Source: Serinus canaria (taxonomy: Eukaryota; Chordata; Aves; Passeriformes; Fringillidae). Taken from it: a stretch of DNA of 64,000 nt. Below, one piece after another: positions 13,601 through 26,800 of the stretch (positions are counted from its first letter, which is position 1; each line of letters starts with the position of its first letter). The notes beneath the pieces were generated by a model that saw nothing but the letters and a program-made list of their open reading frames with translations, did not search any database and was not told the DNA's origin. The stretch covers positions 38,172,649 to 38,236,648 of the forward strand of contig NC_066343.1 of assembly GCF_022539315.1 (NCBI RefSeq), written 5' to 3'. A program made the translations under genes and the position numbers.

Positions 13601-16600
13601 GAGGTGTATTTGGTGTAAACCATCAATGTTAGTAGCTCTTCAAACGTTTCCATTTGTTTGACAAAAATGTTCATGGTTTTGTATTGGTACGATATTTAAA
13701 AGATTTGGTTCTGATTAATGATTAATATCAAGCAGTTGGTCTTTTTTATCTTTGTCTTTTAAAGTTCTCATAAGTAGGAAAGTGACAGCAAATCATCATC
13801 CACTGAATGCAAAGGGATGTTTTTGTCAGCTTTATACACCTACTCGTAGACTTTCTGTCCTCAGAAAGGAGGAGAATCAAGTTCCTCTGCAAAGAGTTTC
13901 TTGGCTCTCAAGGATGCCTGCAAAATATTTCCTGAAGTGAGACAGCTATCAAGGCTCTAGAAAGGAAGTGACATTCAGCTGGAAGCAAGTAATTCTCCAG
14001 TAATCCAATCTGAAAAACTGCTGAATCTGATCCCTCCGTAGCAAGCTGCAGGGTAACACACACCTCAGTGCAGTCTTCCCTGACAGTAATGTGGCAAATA
14101 AAAGGACAGTGGTAAGGCAAGATATACAAATATCAAGTGTTTCCAAGTCTTGATGGCTGCATGTCATCAATAGAAGGATCACAGATTTCACCAACTCATG
14201 ATGTGAACTTGAAAACCTGTTGAGGTTTGGTTTGACCAGTCACTGTTTGAAACAGAAATGGGTAAATATGTTTTCCAAAAGTGGCTTTTATTTGCCCAAG
14301 CAAGAGACAGATGTTTTGAGTTCTTACCAATTACAGGTCTAGAGTGTAAAAAACTCTGTCACTGGTTCTGATTTTGACATTTCCATTCGTAAGAGAAAGA
14401 CTGAGCTCTCTGAGAATATACTAACACATGGAAACCAATTATTTGCTCTCACTTCAGCCCTACAGACTATCAAAAAGTAAAATGACACAACACACTCTGG
14501 CTTCAAGGCAAAATAAAACAGTACTGAATACACAGTTTGAAGAATCTTTCAGGAGAAAGGCAGTACTTTAGTATTTGACATTAGTAAATAAACGTAATAG
14601 TAAGTTTGATCAAGAAAGGCTATGATTTTTCATTCAAATGGGATGATTACTATTGTTTTATGCCACTGTTTCACTAACACTACACCATATATGATACTCC
14701 AAGATAATTAGCCTACAAGGCATATTTTAGATGCCATGAAAGATTGGCAGCATGGCAGTGTAAATGCCAAAGCTTTTAAGTGAGCTGCATGCTTTACATT
14801 GAATGGCTGTTTCTGGGTTCCAAGGTCATCAGCTTAATCTGTGAGCAGAGGACTTTGTATGCTGGAGGATGTGGGGGCAAAAAGGCTGTCTCTTAGGATT
14901 ACTGCTGTATTTGAGAGAAGGCGTGGAGCAAGTAGGTCATGGAAACCTGAAAGGAGGTTTTCCTCCATTCCTGAAACTTCTCTGCCCCATCTCCACCAGA
15001 GCATGGAGAAGCTTAGAGATCCAAGGTGAGATCCCACAGAGACTTGTCAAGAACTAGGCAGGCCTGCATTTAGGATTCATCCATAGCCTGCATCACCATC
15101 CATGACCTGTAACTTGGGACTGGAAGTAGGATGGATACCCAGAGATCCCAGTCACCAAGAAGCTGAGGAATATGGTCCTCTGTTATGACTTAAGTCTACC
15201 AGTTACAAAACTGGGATAGAATATCTAGACAAAGTACTCTCACCCCTGTAACTTCCTTTGATGTGCAGAGAATTAACTGCCCATGGGTCAGCAACATTTT
15301 CAAGCAGCCCTACCATGAAGTGCAGCTCTAATGATAGACCAGGGTCATCTGCCTCTCCCAGGCTCCCTGTTCACTTGTGCAAGGGCAGGCAATGAAACAG
15401 TGCAGCTGCTGGCAGCTTGAGTGCCTGGGAAGGAAAGATATGGGGTTTCAACTTTGAATGCCCAGCACTGTCATTTAGAAGGATCTTGTCATCCCCATTG
15501 CTTTAAGCCAGCCAACTTCCTTTATTTAGAGAAAATGTTATTGTATTTTTTAAGGAAAAAAGTCTTTGCTGACCAAAAAACTTTGCATGTGTTCTTTGCT
15601 AGCTTCAGTAACATTGATGTGTGGAAAGTGATCAGCCCTGGAGTTTTAATAATACGTGGACTGCATCCTTGCTCTGCAAGTGGATGGGACTGTAAAACTG
15701 TCTGCTAAAACTATTCCTGCCAAAACAAACACCAGGAGAGGTTTCTTTTCCATGTACCAAAGTCTCAGTTTAGCACTTGCCAGGGAACACTTTCTTCCTC
15801 CTGTCTTCTGCCTGTGCCGGACAAATAAAGAGGGCACAGCAGTGCTGGAGGACTGCCTGAAAGGTTGTGGGTTACACTCCTTAAAGCAGTGCTCTCTGTA
15901 TGTTCAGAAATGGCTTTACTCTTTCATTTCAGAGCTTTTATAAGACCTTAGGGCTGGGGCCTGCATTCTTCTGCAGTAAGCTCACAAATTGGATTCCCTT
16001 TGGACTTGCAAACCTTGGCCACATTCATATTTTATGTGAGCCACTCTGCACAACTGATTCTTCTGGTGTTTATTTTTCTTGATTTGAAATAATTCTTATT
16101 TCCCTCTGAGGAAACCTTGCCTGTTAATGACTGCTAGCTGTAGCATGCCATCAACTATCCTCAGGTCTTCTCCCATGGCTCTGTCTCATCTCATCCATCA
16201 CCTCCAGACATGAGGTCAGAGGTTACATGAAGTGGAGGAAAAAAATTAATGCTTGTGAAGAACTGAATTGTTTTGCTTTAAAATGTTGTCCTGAGGTTAG
16301 CTATAGAAGCCTCCTTGGCTCAAGTGGTGTTCTCTCCTGTAGGAATGGAGACTCAAAATTTCCCAGTGGTTAAATCATAGCTTTGGGCATACTGACAACA
16401 AAAACACATGCTGCTATACTTGCTGATGATAATTAGGAGATGCTCTTTGCAGCTGTGTCACTGTATTCATACATGTGTTTTTTTGGGGGGAGTATGTGTA
16501 TCTCTCTGTGTGTTTGTAGTTTTTACTGTGAAAGTGAGATAAGAACCAGGATCTAGATCTGTTCCTCACAGCCCCTTTGCCCCTCCAGACAGCACCAAGA

Positions 16601-19600
16601 GTTTAGATCCAAGCCCAGGAGTAATTGGAAGGGACTTGGTTCTTCCCTCACACCAAGATGGGGAGCAGCCAGGAGTGGCAGTGAGATAATGGTAGGTCTC
16701 AGAGTTCCAGATGGATGGGACAGGTATTTCCCACAGACTAGTGTCAGTTCAAAGTACCATTTTCCTTTGACTATGAAATTTCCACCTGTAGCTTACCTAT
16801 CTTCTAGGAGATGAAGCTCTGAAACAGCATTTTGCAGCCATGCAAAAAAATCTTATAGTATTCTGGATACCAACCAGAAATCTGTGCTTGAGTATCCATT
16901 GCTATCAAGGTGAGGAATAGTCACTTCTCTTTGATCAGACTTGCAGTGATGACCTTGGTGACTACCCTATATTATTTGAGAATATACACATGAGCCTTCT
17001 AGAAATATATGGGACTCATTGTCAAATCTTTGATAAGATTTACTATCCACTACCTTATAGAAAAAGACACTTGTGATGCTTGATGGGTTAAGAGAATTCC
17101 TGCCATGATCTGATAGTTAATCTGTCTGCAAAGATGAGTCTTGCATTCAGACTTCTGATTTTTCCTTTCTTATTTTTTCCCATAACATGCAGTAATTGTT
17201 TTTTTTTAAATTCATTTTTTATCATGTGGGTCGACAAAATGTTTATCTCTGCTAAGCTGCTGTTGTAGAATGTAAACACTTACCTAAATTTGATATTACC
17301 TGTTTTCACCTAAATGTTGGAAAATAACCTGTATCAAACTAAACATTGACATCTAATATCAACTAACATCAATTTTCTACCTCCCATAATATGGTCAGAT
17401 GTAGAGATGCTTTCATTTGTCATAAGTCATACTGCTTTCCCCAATGTTTTGGTGCTCCATTTATGAAAATCCAGTTGTAAAGTGTTACAAGGGAAATATC
17501 CTGTCAATGTGTAGGTGAAACGCAGCAAATACTTGTAGATAAGTATACACACTCAGCAGCTGGTGGTCAGCTTCTGGTTCCACTGAATTTTCTGATGTTC
17601 ATTAAAGCTGGATTTGAAACAAATAACCTTATAAGTTTTTTGAGGAATGGAAGATTTTCTCAAGCTGAAAAGCAGGTTAACAGAGAACGGAGACTGGTAG
17701 TATTTATACAAGTTGACAAGTACAAGGAATTTTTTTTTTAAATTATCTAGGCAGGTTTTATCTTCCTTTGAACTGACAGAGTGGCCTTGAGGAGGTGAAG
17801 AATACCTATCAGGTTACCCATAGATAAACAAATACAGAAATATCTTTAAAAGAAAGAAATTACTTTCTTATATGAGGTGAAATTTATAATACATTGTTTT
17901 ATTGACCCAAATTATCCTTTTAATTATCTATTTTTTAATGCTCATTCTTAAGATAGAAGTTTGAGGAAACTTTATTATCATAAATCTCATGTCTGTATGA
18001 GGACAGTGCTGGAGTATTGCCATGGTGCTTTGACACATTATCATCCCAGTAAATTATCCAAGTGTTGAAATACAGTGTGGAGAGATGGCTTTTGTAAAAC
18101 CTTGCCATGTGTTTCAGCCCTTCTGGAAAGTATAGCATTATCTGATGGCATGTCTCTTGAGAGGAATGGAAGGAATGGAAGGAGACAAGAGAATATGGGC
18201 TTTGTATGAGTAATGATATTTAAAGCTATAAATGACGAGAAGCTTCCATGTAACCTTGTACAATTAAGACCCATACAGTTTCTAAATCCTTTTTCTTGCT
18301 TTATAATTTTATGATAAAAAGCTATATCATTGCTTTTGGACTTATATAATAACTCTAGTAGCCACAAAGAGAGCAAAATGTGGGTTTTTTTTATTTACTT
18401 GTGAAACAAATTATGCCCCTCTGCAAATTTCACTGTATAATTTGCGCTGGATTGGTTTTTTAGGAGTATGCACACGTACTCCACTCTCCCTAGATTTTGA
18501 ATTGACATACAAATGGCTGAATGGCCATTACTTTTGTGAAACAGTTGCAGCTCACTGTATCTCCCAAAGTCAGAAATAATTTGTCATAACAGAGTCCCCC
18601 ATTCAAATTTGCAGTCAGTGCCTATAATAAACAAAACATTGCTATCAGAATTTAAAGGGATTGCATTCAGTAAGAAACTGAGTAGCTTTGAATGTGATTC
18701 AATAACATTATAGATTTCTCCCCATTTATCACTTGTGTTTCATTTTTTTAACCAAATACGATAGGCAGTTAATGGTTAAACTGGTACACACCAGATGTTC
18801 CGTACCAAGAGCACATTTTTTTGAAGCATACCCTTGACATTTTCACTTTCTGTGTGTTTGCATGCTGCTTTTATATATATTTTCCTAGCTGCCACATATA
18901 GATATTATTCAGCACAGCTACAGTTGCAACTGGAAATGTCATAATTTCTGCTTACATTTGCATTGGTGTCAGCCTCACCCAGTGAAAAATGCACTGTGTT
19001 CTTCCAAATTATAGCGTTTAGAAATCTGTCTAGATATTTTTGTCTGGAAATTTTTGAGACTCTCTACAGGCTCTCAAAGCTAATGATAAAAACTTGCAGA
19101 GTTATCAGTTCATATCAGGTGAAAACAACATAGTTTTGCCTTAGTTGATTATTGTGTGTTTTGGTGGTGAGTTTTAAGAAGATCTAGGCAGCTGCTTTCT
19201 GTTGATTATAACATACCACCTCAATTGAACCTAAACGGGGAAATCTTATCTGGAGTGAAATAATGTCTGTAAAGGAAAACACAATCAAGATTTTACACCA
19301 AAGAAAATCTCTTTCATGGTGGGTAGTTTTCTGCCTCATTTCATGGGAGATTCCATTGGGTTGATAGTGTCCTCTTCCAGATCTTGGTACAGGGTTGGCT
19401 ATGATGCTCTGGGGTTCCCAGCTAACCTGGGCAGTAAGCCTGCATATGTGAAAAGACCTTATCTACCCCTTGCACAACTGGACTCCTCACAAATTATTCT
19501 GGACAAGGGCAGTGAAGTTGTTGTATGAGTTTGATCCTGCACCAGTGTTCATGGGCTACAGGGACAAAACCTGGCCTGAGCCTCCAAAGCCTCAAATGCA

Positions 19601-21989
19601 TCCTTCACCTTTGCTTTCTTGCTGCCTTATTCCTCACTGCTGGTCTACATATCCACATCTCTGGGATCTCAATTTCTGTGTCTTTGCATGGCTTTCCGTG
19701 CCTCAGAAAAGCCTGTGCAGGGTGCCAAAACTGTTGCTATAGACTTTCTTCTCTGAGGGCTTGACTTGCTTGAAGGGTTGGATGGGTTGGGTGCTATGGC
19801 TCTTCAGAAGTAGTATTAAACAGCTGAAAATTAATGGCATGACCGCTTCTTTATATTTGCATGTGTATAGGAAAGTGACCAATGGTCTCTGCATCTCTTA
19901 TGTGAGGAAGTATTGCAGTGTTATGGACTCCACTGATGTTCAGTAGTGCCTCCCCATTGCCCTCAAGAAACTATTGCCACCTGAGGATCTAGTCCAGCTC
20001 TCAAACCTTTTGCATGTTGCCACCACCAGTGCATAAAATAACTGTCAAAATGTGATGGATGTATGGGCAAATTCAGTTTTCAGAATGTACTGAGTTTTCA
20101 GTATTCAACTACTAACAACTGCATCACATGTGGTAAAGGGGGCAGAAAAAAAGAAACAAAAGTGTTTCTCAGATACCAACAGGGTTTCTTGGACACCAAA
20201 CAGGGCTTTCTGGTGTTTTGCCTCTTGCCCTTGTGTAGTTTAGGTTTGATGTCAATGAAAGTGCTGACATTACTCCAGGAGGGCTTGTTTCCAGTTGTGC
20301 CTATGCTGATGGATGAGATTGAAACAGGTCAGCTCAGCTTTATCATGTCCTTCAACAGTATCTGTAATGAGGCAGGGAGGAACATGCTGGGAATTCAAGG
20401 AGCAGAGGTTTTTCTCTCTGCTCTTTGATGCTTGGTTGGTAATATCAGGAAAAAAAGCTGTATAAACAGAAAACACTTTCAAGGCAATTATACCACACCT
20501 TATTGCTACTTCTATCTTCTTATGCTACAGATCTGCAGGAGGCACTTAAGGCATTAAAAATGAAACTCACGGGAAAAAATGTGGAGGGGAGTGTTTGTAA
20601 CACGCTTCATTTTCTATGAAAGCAAATAGCCAGCGAGAAAAACTATCACTGACAGGATTAAAGACATTCTGGTAACAGTGCCTGAGTTGAGCTGCCTAGG
20701 GAATAAGGCATATAACATGAAACTTTAGTCCTCTCAGTTATCTTCTCTTTAGAACCACTTCTCCCTTCCAGTCTTATGGTGCTTGGGACAGAGAGCCAGT
20801 CCTGCTGCAGTTTCTTGGACTGAACTGTCAGTCTGTCTTCTCTCTTTTTCTTCTAGAACCTGTGGTTCCATTTTTTCTCTCTTTATCTCTGTTTTGATTT
20901 TTTTTTTAGAACTTATTTCTGGGGATTCAGCATATTCCTACACAGGAAGAGACCAGCTCTGAAAACAAATGTATTTGTTCTACAGGGCTAAAGATGTAAT
21001 TTTTTTGTGTCATGGATGGGGTTGATATCACTGTTTACAAGGGGTAACTTTTTTTTTGTGGCTTATGGCTTAAAAGAAAATTGTGTAAGTGGTATACATC
21101 AAACAATACTGGTTTGATATCTACTAGAAACATTCTTTTAGGGATCCTGTGAATCTCCTATTTTACAGCTTTCTTATGTACAGGTACTGTTAGCACCATA
21201 TAAATAAATTTCAAGGAAAACCACCTATGCTGTAGCTAATTTCCTCCTTGCTATATTAGTGTGACCATGGATGAACAGACTTGTCATTTGTTCTAAAGGA
21301 GAATGATGCAGAATTCAAGGGGTGGGTGGTGAGAAAAATAATTTTGAAGGTTCATTTCACTGTCAGTCTGGGCATGTGTATAGAAAATACTGCGTAATGT
21401 AATCACTGTCCCTTAAAATACTCAGTAATCAGTCATTGGAGCACAGAATGTATCCCAAATGCTCTTCAAAAGCAAATGGAGGAGTAGCTCAACCCAGTGC
21501 TCTCCATTACAATTACATTTAGGAAGATGCTTTGCCATGTCTAGCCAGCCATGTTCTTAAAATAGAGGACACATGACTTTCTACCTATTTCTCTCATTCA
21601 GTTGGAACTAACTGTGCCTGTCTGTTAGTAATGGGTAAGAAAGGGAGCTAACACAGATGGAAAAAAGGAGGATGCTGTGAAGACATTTCAGATGCTATGA
21701 CCTTATTTCCTTTTTTCCCAATTTCTGTTTTTGGGGCACAGTCACTTCCAAAAATCTCCTGCTAAGGCACTCAGGCCAGCAACAGTAGGAATATTCTCCA
21801 GGATATCCTCCAGTTGTGCTTGCTGGTTCCCCCTTTTACCCAGAGATCAGTGCTGCATATCAGGTCTGTGTCTGTAGGCAGCGGTATGAATTATGCCTAG
21901 AAATAAGTGTTGCCGTATGGAGAAAGCCCTTGTGTGTAGCAGCCCTTCATTTGGGCAACACCGGTTGCCAAGTAAGTGTCACTGTGATT
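10694..21989. other. Non-coding, no gene recognised
   Basis: About 11 kb with no recognised gene or interspersed repeat. The longest frame is 121 codons (plus, 20063-20428), without recognisable domains. A run of 17 T lies at 12730-12746. TTTTGCA and TGCAAAA form a small hairpin near 16832-16849. Conserved non-coding elements cannot be recognised from one sequence. Confidence 0.55.
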
Positions 21990-22260
21990 TGTTACTCATT
22001 ACGTTGGCTCCCCGTGAAATATGAAGTTGTATTGAATGTCTCAGTGGTAATCTCCAAGATCCTGAAAGGACTTGGCAGAGTCGGACAAGGCAGTGTCTCT
22101 CTCATGGGAATGATGTCCTGGAACAGCTGCATTCCCCAGAAACTATGAAGATGTTACTTTTGAGCCTGAGGGTGAAAGTGAATTGAAGAAGGGCGGCCTT
22201 TTGAGATGTTCTTGATCTTTGGTGGGAAGGTTGCACATACTAGGACCTTGTGGCCTGCAG
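21990..22260 (+). mobile_element. Decayed old LINE pol remnant
   Basis: Translation from 21996 reads SLRWLPVKYEV and continues, with equal spacing, to SKILKGLG. This matches the C-terminal motif of CR1/L2/Jockey-type LINE polymerases (S-L-H-W-L-P-V-x-x-R-I, then K-x-L-x-G-L), with His changed to Arg. A stop at 22146 breaks the frame. In the same frame, TRTLWPAAQ (from 22239) loosely recalls the downstream RAFSVAAP-like motif, but the spacing is longer than I expect. Both boundaries are unclear. The divergence implies an old insertion, much older than the CR1 copy at 58.8 kb. The subfamily is not assigned. Confidence 0.5.
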
Positions 22261-22672
22261 CACAGATCTCCTGCTCACAGACTAAGCTCACCAAGGGAAG
22301 AGAAAGAAGCCTGATGAATACAGAAGTGAAAGGAAGTGTGGCAGAGAGAATTAATGAAAATAGAGAGAATTTAAATGTTTATGAAGGATGGGTATCTACA
22401 GTTTGTTACTTCTCTGTATTTTTTTATCTGTAAAAGCATCTGTTTTTCAGAAGTGCTAAAAGGTCTGGATCACTACAATGACCTCAAACATTTGAAGTTG
22501 AACGTCAGGCACACCCTTTGGAAAAGCTGAATCTTACTCTAATTCTGTAGCTCAGCCAGTGTAAAATGTGCTTTTTGAAACTGTTTATCTCCTTGTAGGC
22601 AGCAAACTACCCTGTACTTGTTTGTTAGTAGGTAGATTCAGGGAAGAAATCCTCCTGTTGGTGGACTCAGGA
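22261..22672. other. Non-coding, nothing recognised
   Basis: Unique-looking sequence. An open frame of 75 codons spans 22206-22433 but has no domain and overlaps the LINE remnant. Confidence 0.5.
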
Positions 22673-22738
22673 ATTCATTTTGTATCCATCTTGTATTCAT
22701 TTTGTATTCATCTTGTATTCATCTTGTATTCATCTTTC
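22673..22738 (+). repeat. 11-bp tandem array, six units
   Basis: Six consecutive 11-bp units of the form ATTCATYTTGT occupy 22673-22738. Unit 2 has ATCCA in place of ATTCA and the last unit is degraded. The period is close to one DNA helical turn, so the T-rich part of each unit would lie on one face of the helix. Confidence 0.85.
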
Positions 22739-23434
22739 TTCTACTGACAGAAAAATATTTGCTTGTTGCTATGTGAAGAACTGTTACACAGAAATTTGAC
22801 TTCTAGAAGGTTTGCTGGCCATCTGTGGTCAATCTAGACATCTGGTTGTGCTCCAAGAAGATCAAGTGGAAAGCCAGGTCTTCTGTTCTGCATATAATTA
22901 TTGCTAAGAAGTTACAATGGGTGCATTGTGCTGCAACCTTTACAAGTGTCACTGGTGATTAGACTGTTGCAATACTATTCAGTAACGCAATATGACACTA
23001 TATTTTAGATTTATCTGTAAAATACCAATGCAAAATTTGGCAGCTTGGTTTTGGTTTTGTTTCCAGGACACATTTCTCAAGGAATTTCTCAAGTTTTCCT
23101 CTAGACAACCTGGGACCTGTCTCTTGGCCAGCCATAGTTCCTTTTTGTCCTGAAGTGCCATGGCAGAGGTAGGAAGGATTTGAAAATTTATCTGGAAGTA
23201 CAAAAGAGGTACTGGAAGTACAAACCAAGAGTACTTTGCCATGAGGATACCAGTCTTGGTCTTTGTACCTGGATTCTGGATTTGAAAGACAAATTTATTG
23301 AAACTGAATATATTCCAAGGCTGTAAATTTCTTAGCCTTTCAAGAGCATAGGAATATTTGGAGGGACTGTAGCATCCCATGAACTCTCTCCTCTCAGTAA
23401 ATTCCCAAGTCCTCTGCCCTGGCACTGGCAGTGA
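22739..23434. other. Non-coding, nothing recognised
   Basis: No recognised gene. The 14-mer CTGGAAGTACAAAM occurs twice, 20 bp apart (23192 and 23212). A frame of 148 codons is open on the minus strand (22979-23425) with no similarity I recognise. Confidence 0.5.
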
Positions 23435-23439
23435 CTAAC

Positions 23440-23830
23440 TACAATAGAGTTGTCCTCCTAGGGGGAAAAGACAGACTCCCCCATGGCCTTCAGTCTCACT
23501 GAACCTTGGTTTTTCCTTTCCCTGTTCCCTCATTGGTTGGATAGCCCTGGTGGCTGTGCCCTCTCCCCTGGAGACCAATCCCCTCTGCCCTGTCCTCAGC
23601 TCTGCCCTCCACCCCTTCCCCTTCTTTAGCTGCCTGCACCATGTGGTGCATCTCTTTCTCGCCAGGTCCCCTTCAGGCTGGTAGTTTGCTGGAAAAAAAT
23701 CTTGAAAAAGAGCCTTTCTTGCCTCTCGCTGAGCCAGCTGTGGTGAGTGTTGTGTGGGGGTCTGATTGCATTGCCTGAATGTTAACCCAGCCTGCTTTTC
23801 TGCAGGTGAGGTTTGTTGGGAACAGATAAT
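23440..23830 (+). mobile_element. Possible LTR fragment
   Basis: This stretch is richer in C and T than its surroundings. It has a CCAAT-box-like ATTGG (about 23533), a pyrimidine-rich middle and a GAGCCAGCTGTGG segment, in an order that recalls some avian endogenous-retrovirus LTRs. Direct proof is missing: I see no clear TG...CA ends, TATA box, poly(A) signal or second copy in this window. A 135-codon frame on the minus strand (23435-23842) is probably a consequence of base composition. Treat as tentative. Confidence 0.25.
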
Positions 23831-23842
23831 AGGCAGCAGCAC

Positions 23843-26800
23843 CCACCATTCAATACCCGCATTTTCAGGGGACCCTCAGTAAAACTGTTGAATGTTTATA
23901 AATAATCTTCAGTCTAGGGAAATCAAATCAACATGGCCTTTGTACATCCACACAAACCTAATAACACTTTTGAAAGAGGCATAAAGACAAATGAATAAAA
24001 GGTTCTTCACTGGCCAGTTACTGTTGATTTTTCCAGAGACTTTTGAAAGACTTTTTTTTTTACCAAAATCTTTTAAGGAACATGACATGAGACAGAAGAT
24101 CATGAAATAGATAAATAATTGATAAAAAGTAAGAAATGGAATGTATGAATAAAGTACTAATTCTTGGAGCAGGGTGATGCAGGTGGATTAAATGGTGGTC
24201 TGTAGTGAGACCTTTTATGTTCAGTGGGCAGCAACATGAAAAAAATTGCTGGTGAAAGTGAATTACTGAAACCAGAAAAGATGAGGGAGATCTGTAAAGA
24301 ACTGTAGAAGGATATATTTGATATCTTACAAGGTAGATAACAATAAGGTGATAAAAACAGGGGGAAAGTGGTCTCAAATCCACCTGCTATATGGCAGTTT
24401 CTGAGCTAACCATTACAGCTCAGGATTGAGACCATGGGTACCTAACACATCCAAGAAGATACCAGCTAAAGGTCAAGGAAGCATATAAAATGGTATGGTA
24501 TTATGGGAGAAAACATAGAGTGCATCATTTTGCCATTCACTTAAATCCACAAGTCTGTCAATTGTTTTAGTTGGAAGTTAATTGTTTTAGAACTGAAAAG
24601 AAACTGAAAAGAGGTCTGTAAGGGTACAAAGCATCTTCCTAATGAGTTGTCACTAACGATGTCAGGGACACCCTGTGAGGTCAGTAGAGTGCATTTGCCC
24701 TCGTGTGCTGAGTCTTTCCCAGGCTCAGCTGAGGCTACGGCTGTTTGTTTTAGAGTTGTCCCAGAGAGCTGCTGTGAAAGGCACTAATTTTAGTGGATGT
24801 GAGGCTGTAAAAATAAACAAAAGTAATTTTGTTGAAAGTATCCACTCTACTACATAGTGGCAGAATCAACCCTTCTGTAAACACATCCAGTTATTTTTCT
24901 TTTCAAAATCTTTTTCTTAAAAGCTAGTTTTCCACACCACTTCTCAACCACAATCTCAGTATTGTAAACAAGGAACATTTAAAACCTAGGAGTACTGACT
25001 TCCATACAGACCAGCAAGCTGCAGTTGCAGAAGTGAAGTTTTATCTCTTCTCATAACAGAAAATGGGAAAAGCTCAGTACAGTCAGCCATGTCTGGTGGA
25101 CGGAAGAGAGGGACTGGAGAGCTATTTTCCAGGTAACATGCCATCAGTAATGCTGCCTAGATCGAAGGTCCCAGATGCACAGGGAATGCATTCCCCACTC
25201 CTTTTCTTTTTTTCAGCTCACAGCCTCCCACTTGTTTTTTAAATTAATTTTTGGCAGTAACATAACTCCTGGAATCCTGCCATTTACTGCTTTAAAAATT
25301 GCTCTTGAAAAGAGAGAGGGAGTCAAAGAGAAAGCAAGGGGTAGAGGGAGTATGAAAACCTAATGGAGCCAGTTGCAAGGATACATAACTAACATTTTTT
25401 TTCTACAAAGATGATATATGCTTTATTTTTCTGATGAGCCCATTTTTATTTTAGGCCCTGTGGGAGAAAAGACGGCTGTTTACTAGAGATCACTGGGTAT
25501 TTCAAAGTAGCAACAGGACAGCTAGGCAGAATTAAACATATTGGTATTTTATGGGGTTTCAGTAAAAGAATGTCTGTGTAACATGATCATTCTTTGAATC
25601 TTTAAAGCATGAAATGTTTATAGTTAAAAAGATGGAACCATGGAAACACAGCCATATAAAAGTAGGGTAAAGATTCTTCTTATTCTGGGCTTAATGGTTT
25701 TGTGTTGCTGAAGAAATGGCACAACATCCTCATCCTGCCCCAGCCAGATGTGTCCGTGTTTGTCCCTGACAGTGATTTGGGCTGGGTCTCAACCTATTTT
25801 CATTATTGTCCTAATTCATCATGCCTTTGGTCAGCTGGGATTAGAATAGCTTCTCTGCCCACTTCCTTGGTGGAAGTATGTTCTTCCATGGACCTACTGC
25901 TGCCCTCCTCTGGTGCCAAGCAGTGCCCTATGCAAGATGGGTGACCACTTTGCAGCAAGACTGGAACTCATGCAGGCTCTTGTGGCACTATTTCCTGGAG
26001 AATTCAGAGTAAAACATTACTGAAGATTCTTTTTATGCTTTATGGATCAAGTTTGAAAAGGACAGATTTAGATCAGTTCAAGTGTGGAAGAGGGATTTTG
26101 CATCTTTCTGCTCTCTTTATTCTTCAGTGGTGAGACTTGGGAAGGGAGGATGTGTGTTTGCACCTTACTGATAAAAGCCAGTAGTATACATGCCAGCCAC
26201 TGGGATATAGTGATGGTGGTGAGTTACGGTGTTAAGAATTAGGAAAGGATAGGGGTGTCATCATCAGTCACTGCACTGTGCTTACCTGGAGTCAGAGTCC
26301 CTGTCCTTCCCCATATTCTGTTTCCCATTGTAGGGCTTTGCCAACTGCTGGCCAGGCCCTGGGCAGCTGTCTGCACTGCCATGATGCTCATCATTCAGCT
26401 CATCAGCTTCCTCTCGTAAAAACAGCCACCTTACAATTAACATTGATGTGAGCTTCCTCTTTATTATTTTCTGCTGTAATTAGTTTTTCTGATGTAATTC
26501 AGTTTTTCCTTAATTGATTTGAACTGAAGCCCTGGTTGGCCTCACCAGCCTCCATGTGCTTGGGGAGGAAATGCAGAATTTACCTATGTGTAGCACTGAG
26601 TAACAGGATAAGTACCTCATGGTCCATATTTGTGATTGAAGAGCAAAAGGGAAAAAAAAAGAGGGGACAAAATTATTATTGTTAAAGGATAAAAATGTTT
26701 TTGTCTAAATATATTGCACCACAGACATCCTGATATTCTCAAGTAGGATATCTTTAAATGGATACTGACAGTTGATTTATTCTTGCATTCTGAGCTGTTT

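Noticed and set aside
22673..22738. CRISPR-like array
   Set aside because: The units are contiguous 11-mers without spacers, in a eukaryotic sequence.
22979..23425. 148-codon frame on the minus strand
   Set aside because: No domain or family resemblance; overlaps another frame and has no promoter or splice context.
25896..25925. CTCF-like motif on the minus strand (GCCCTCCTCTGGTGCC)
   Set aside because: About 12 of 19 positions match, below what I would call.
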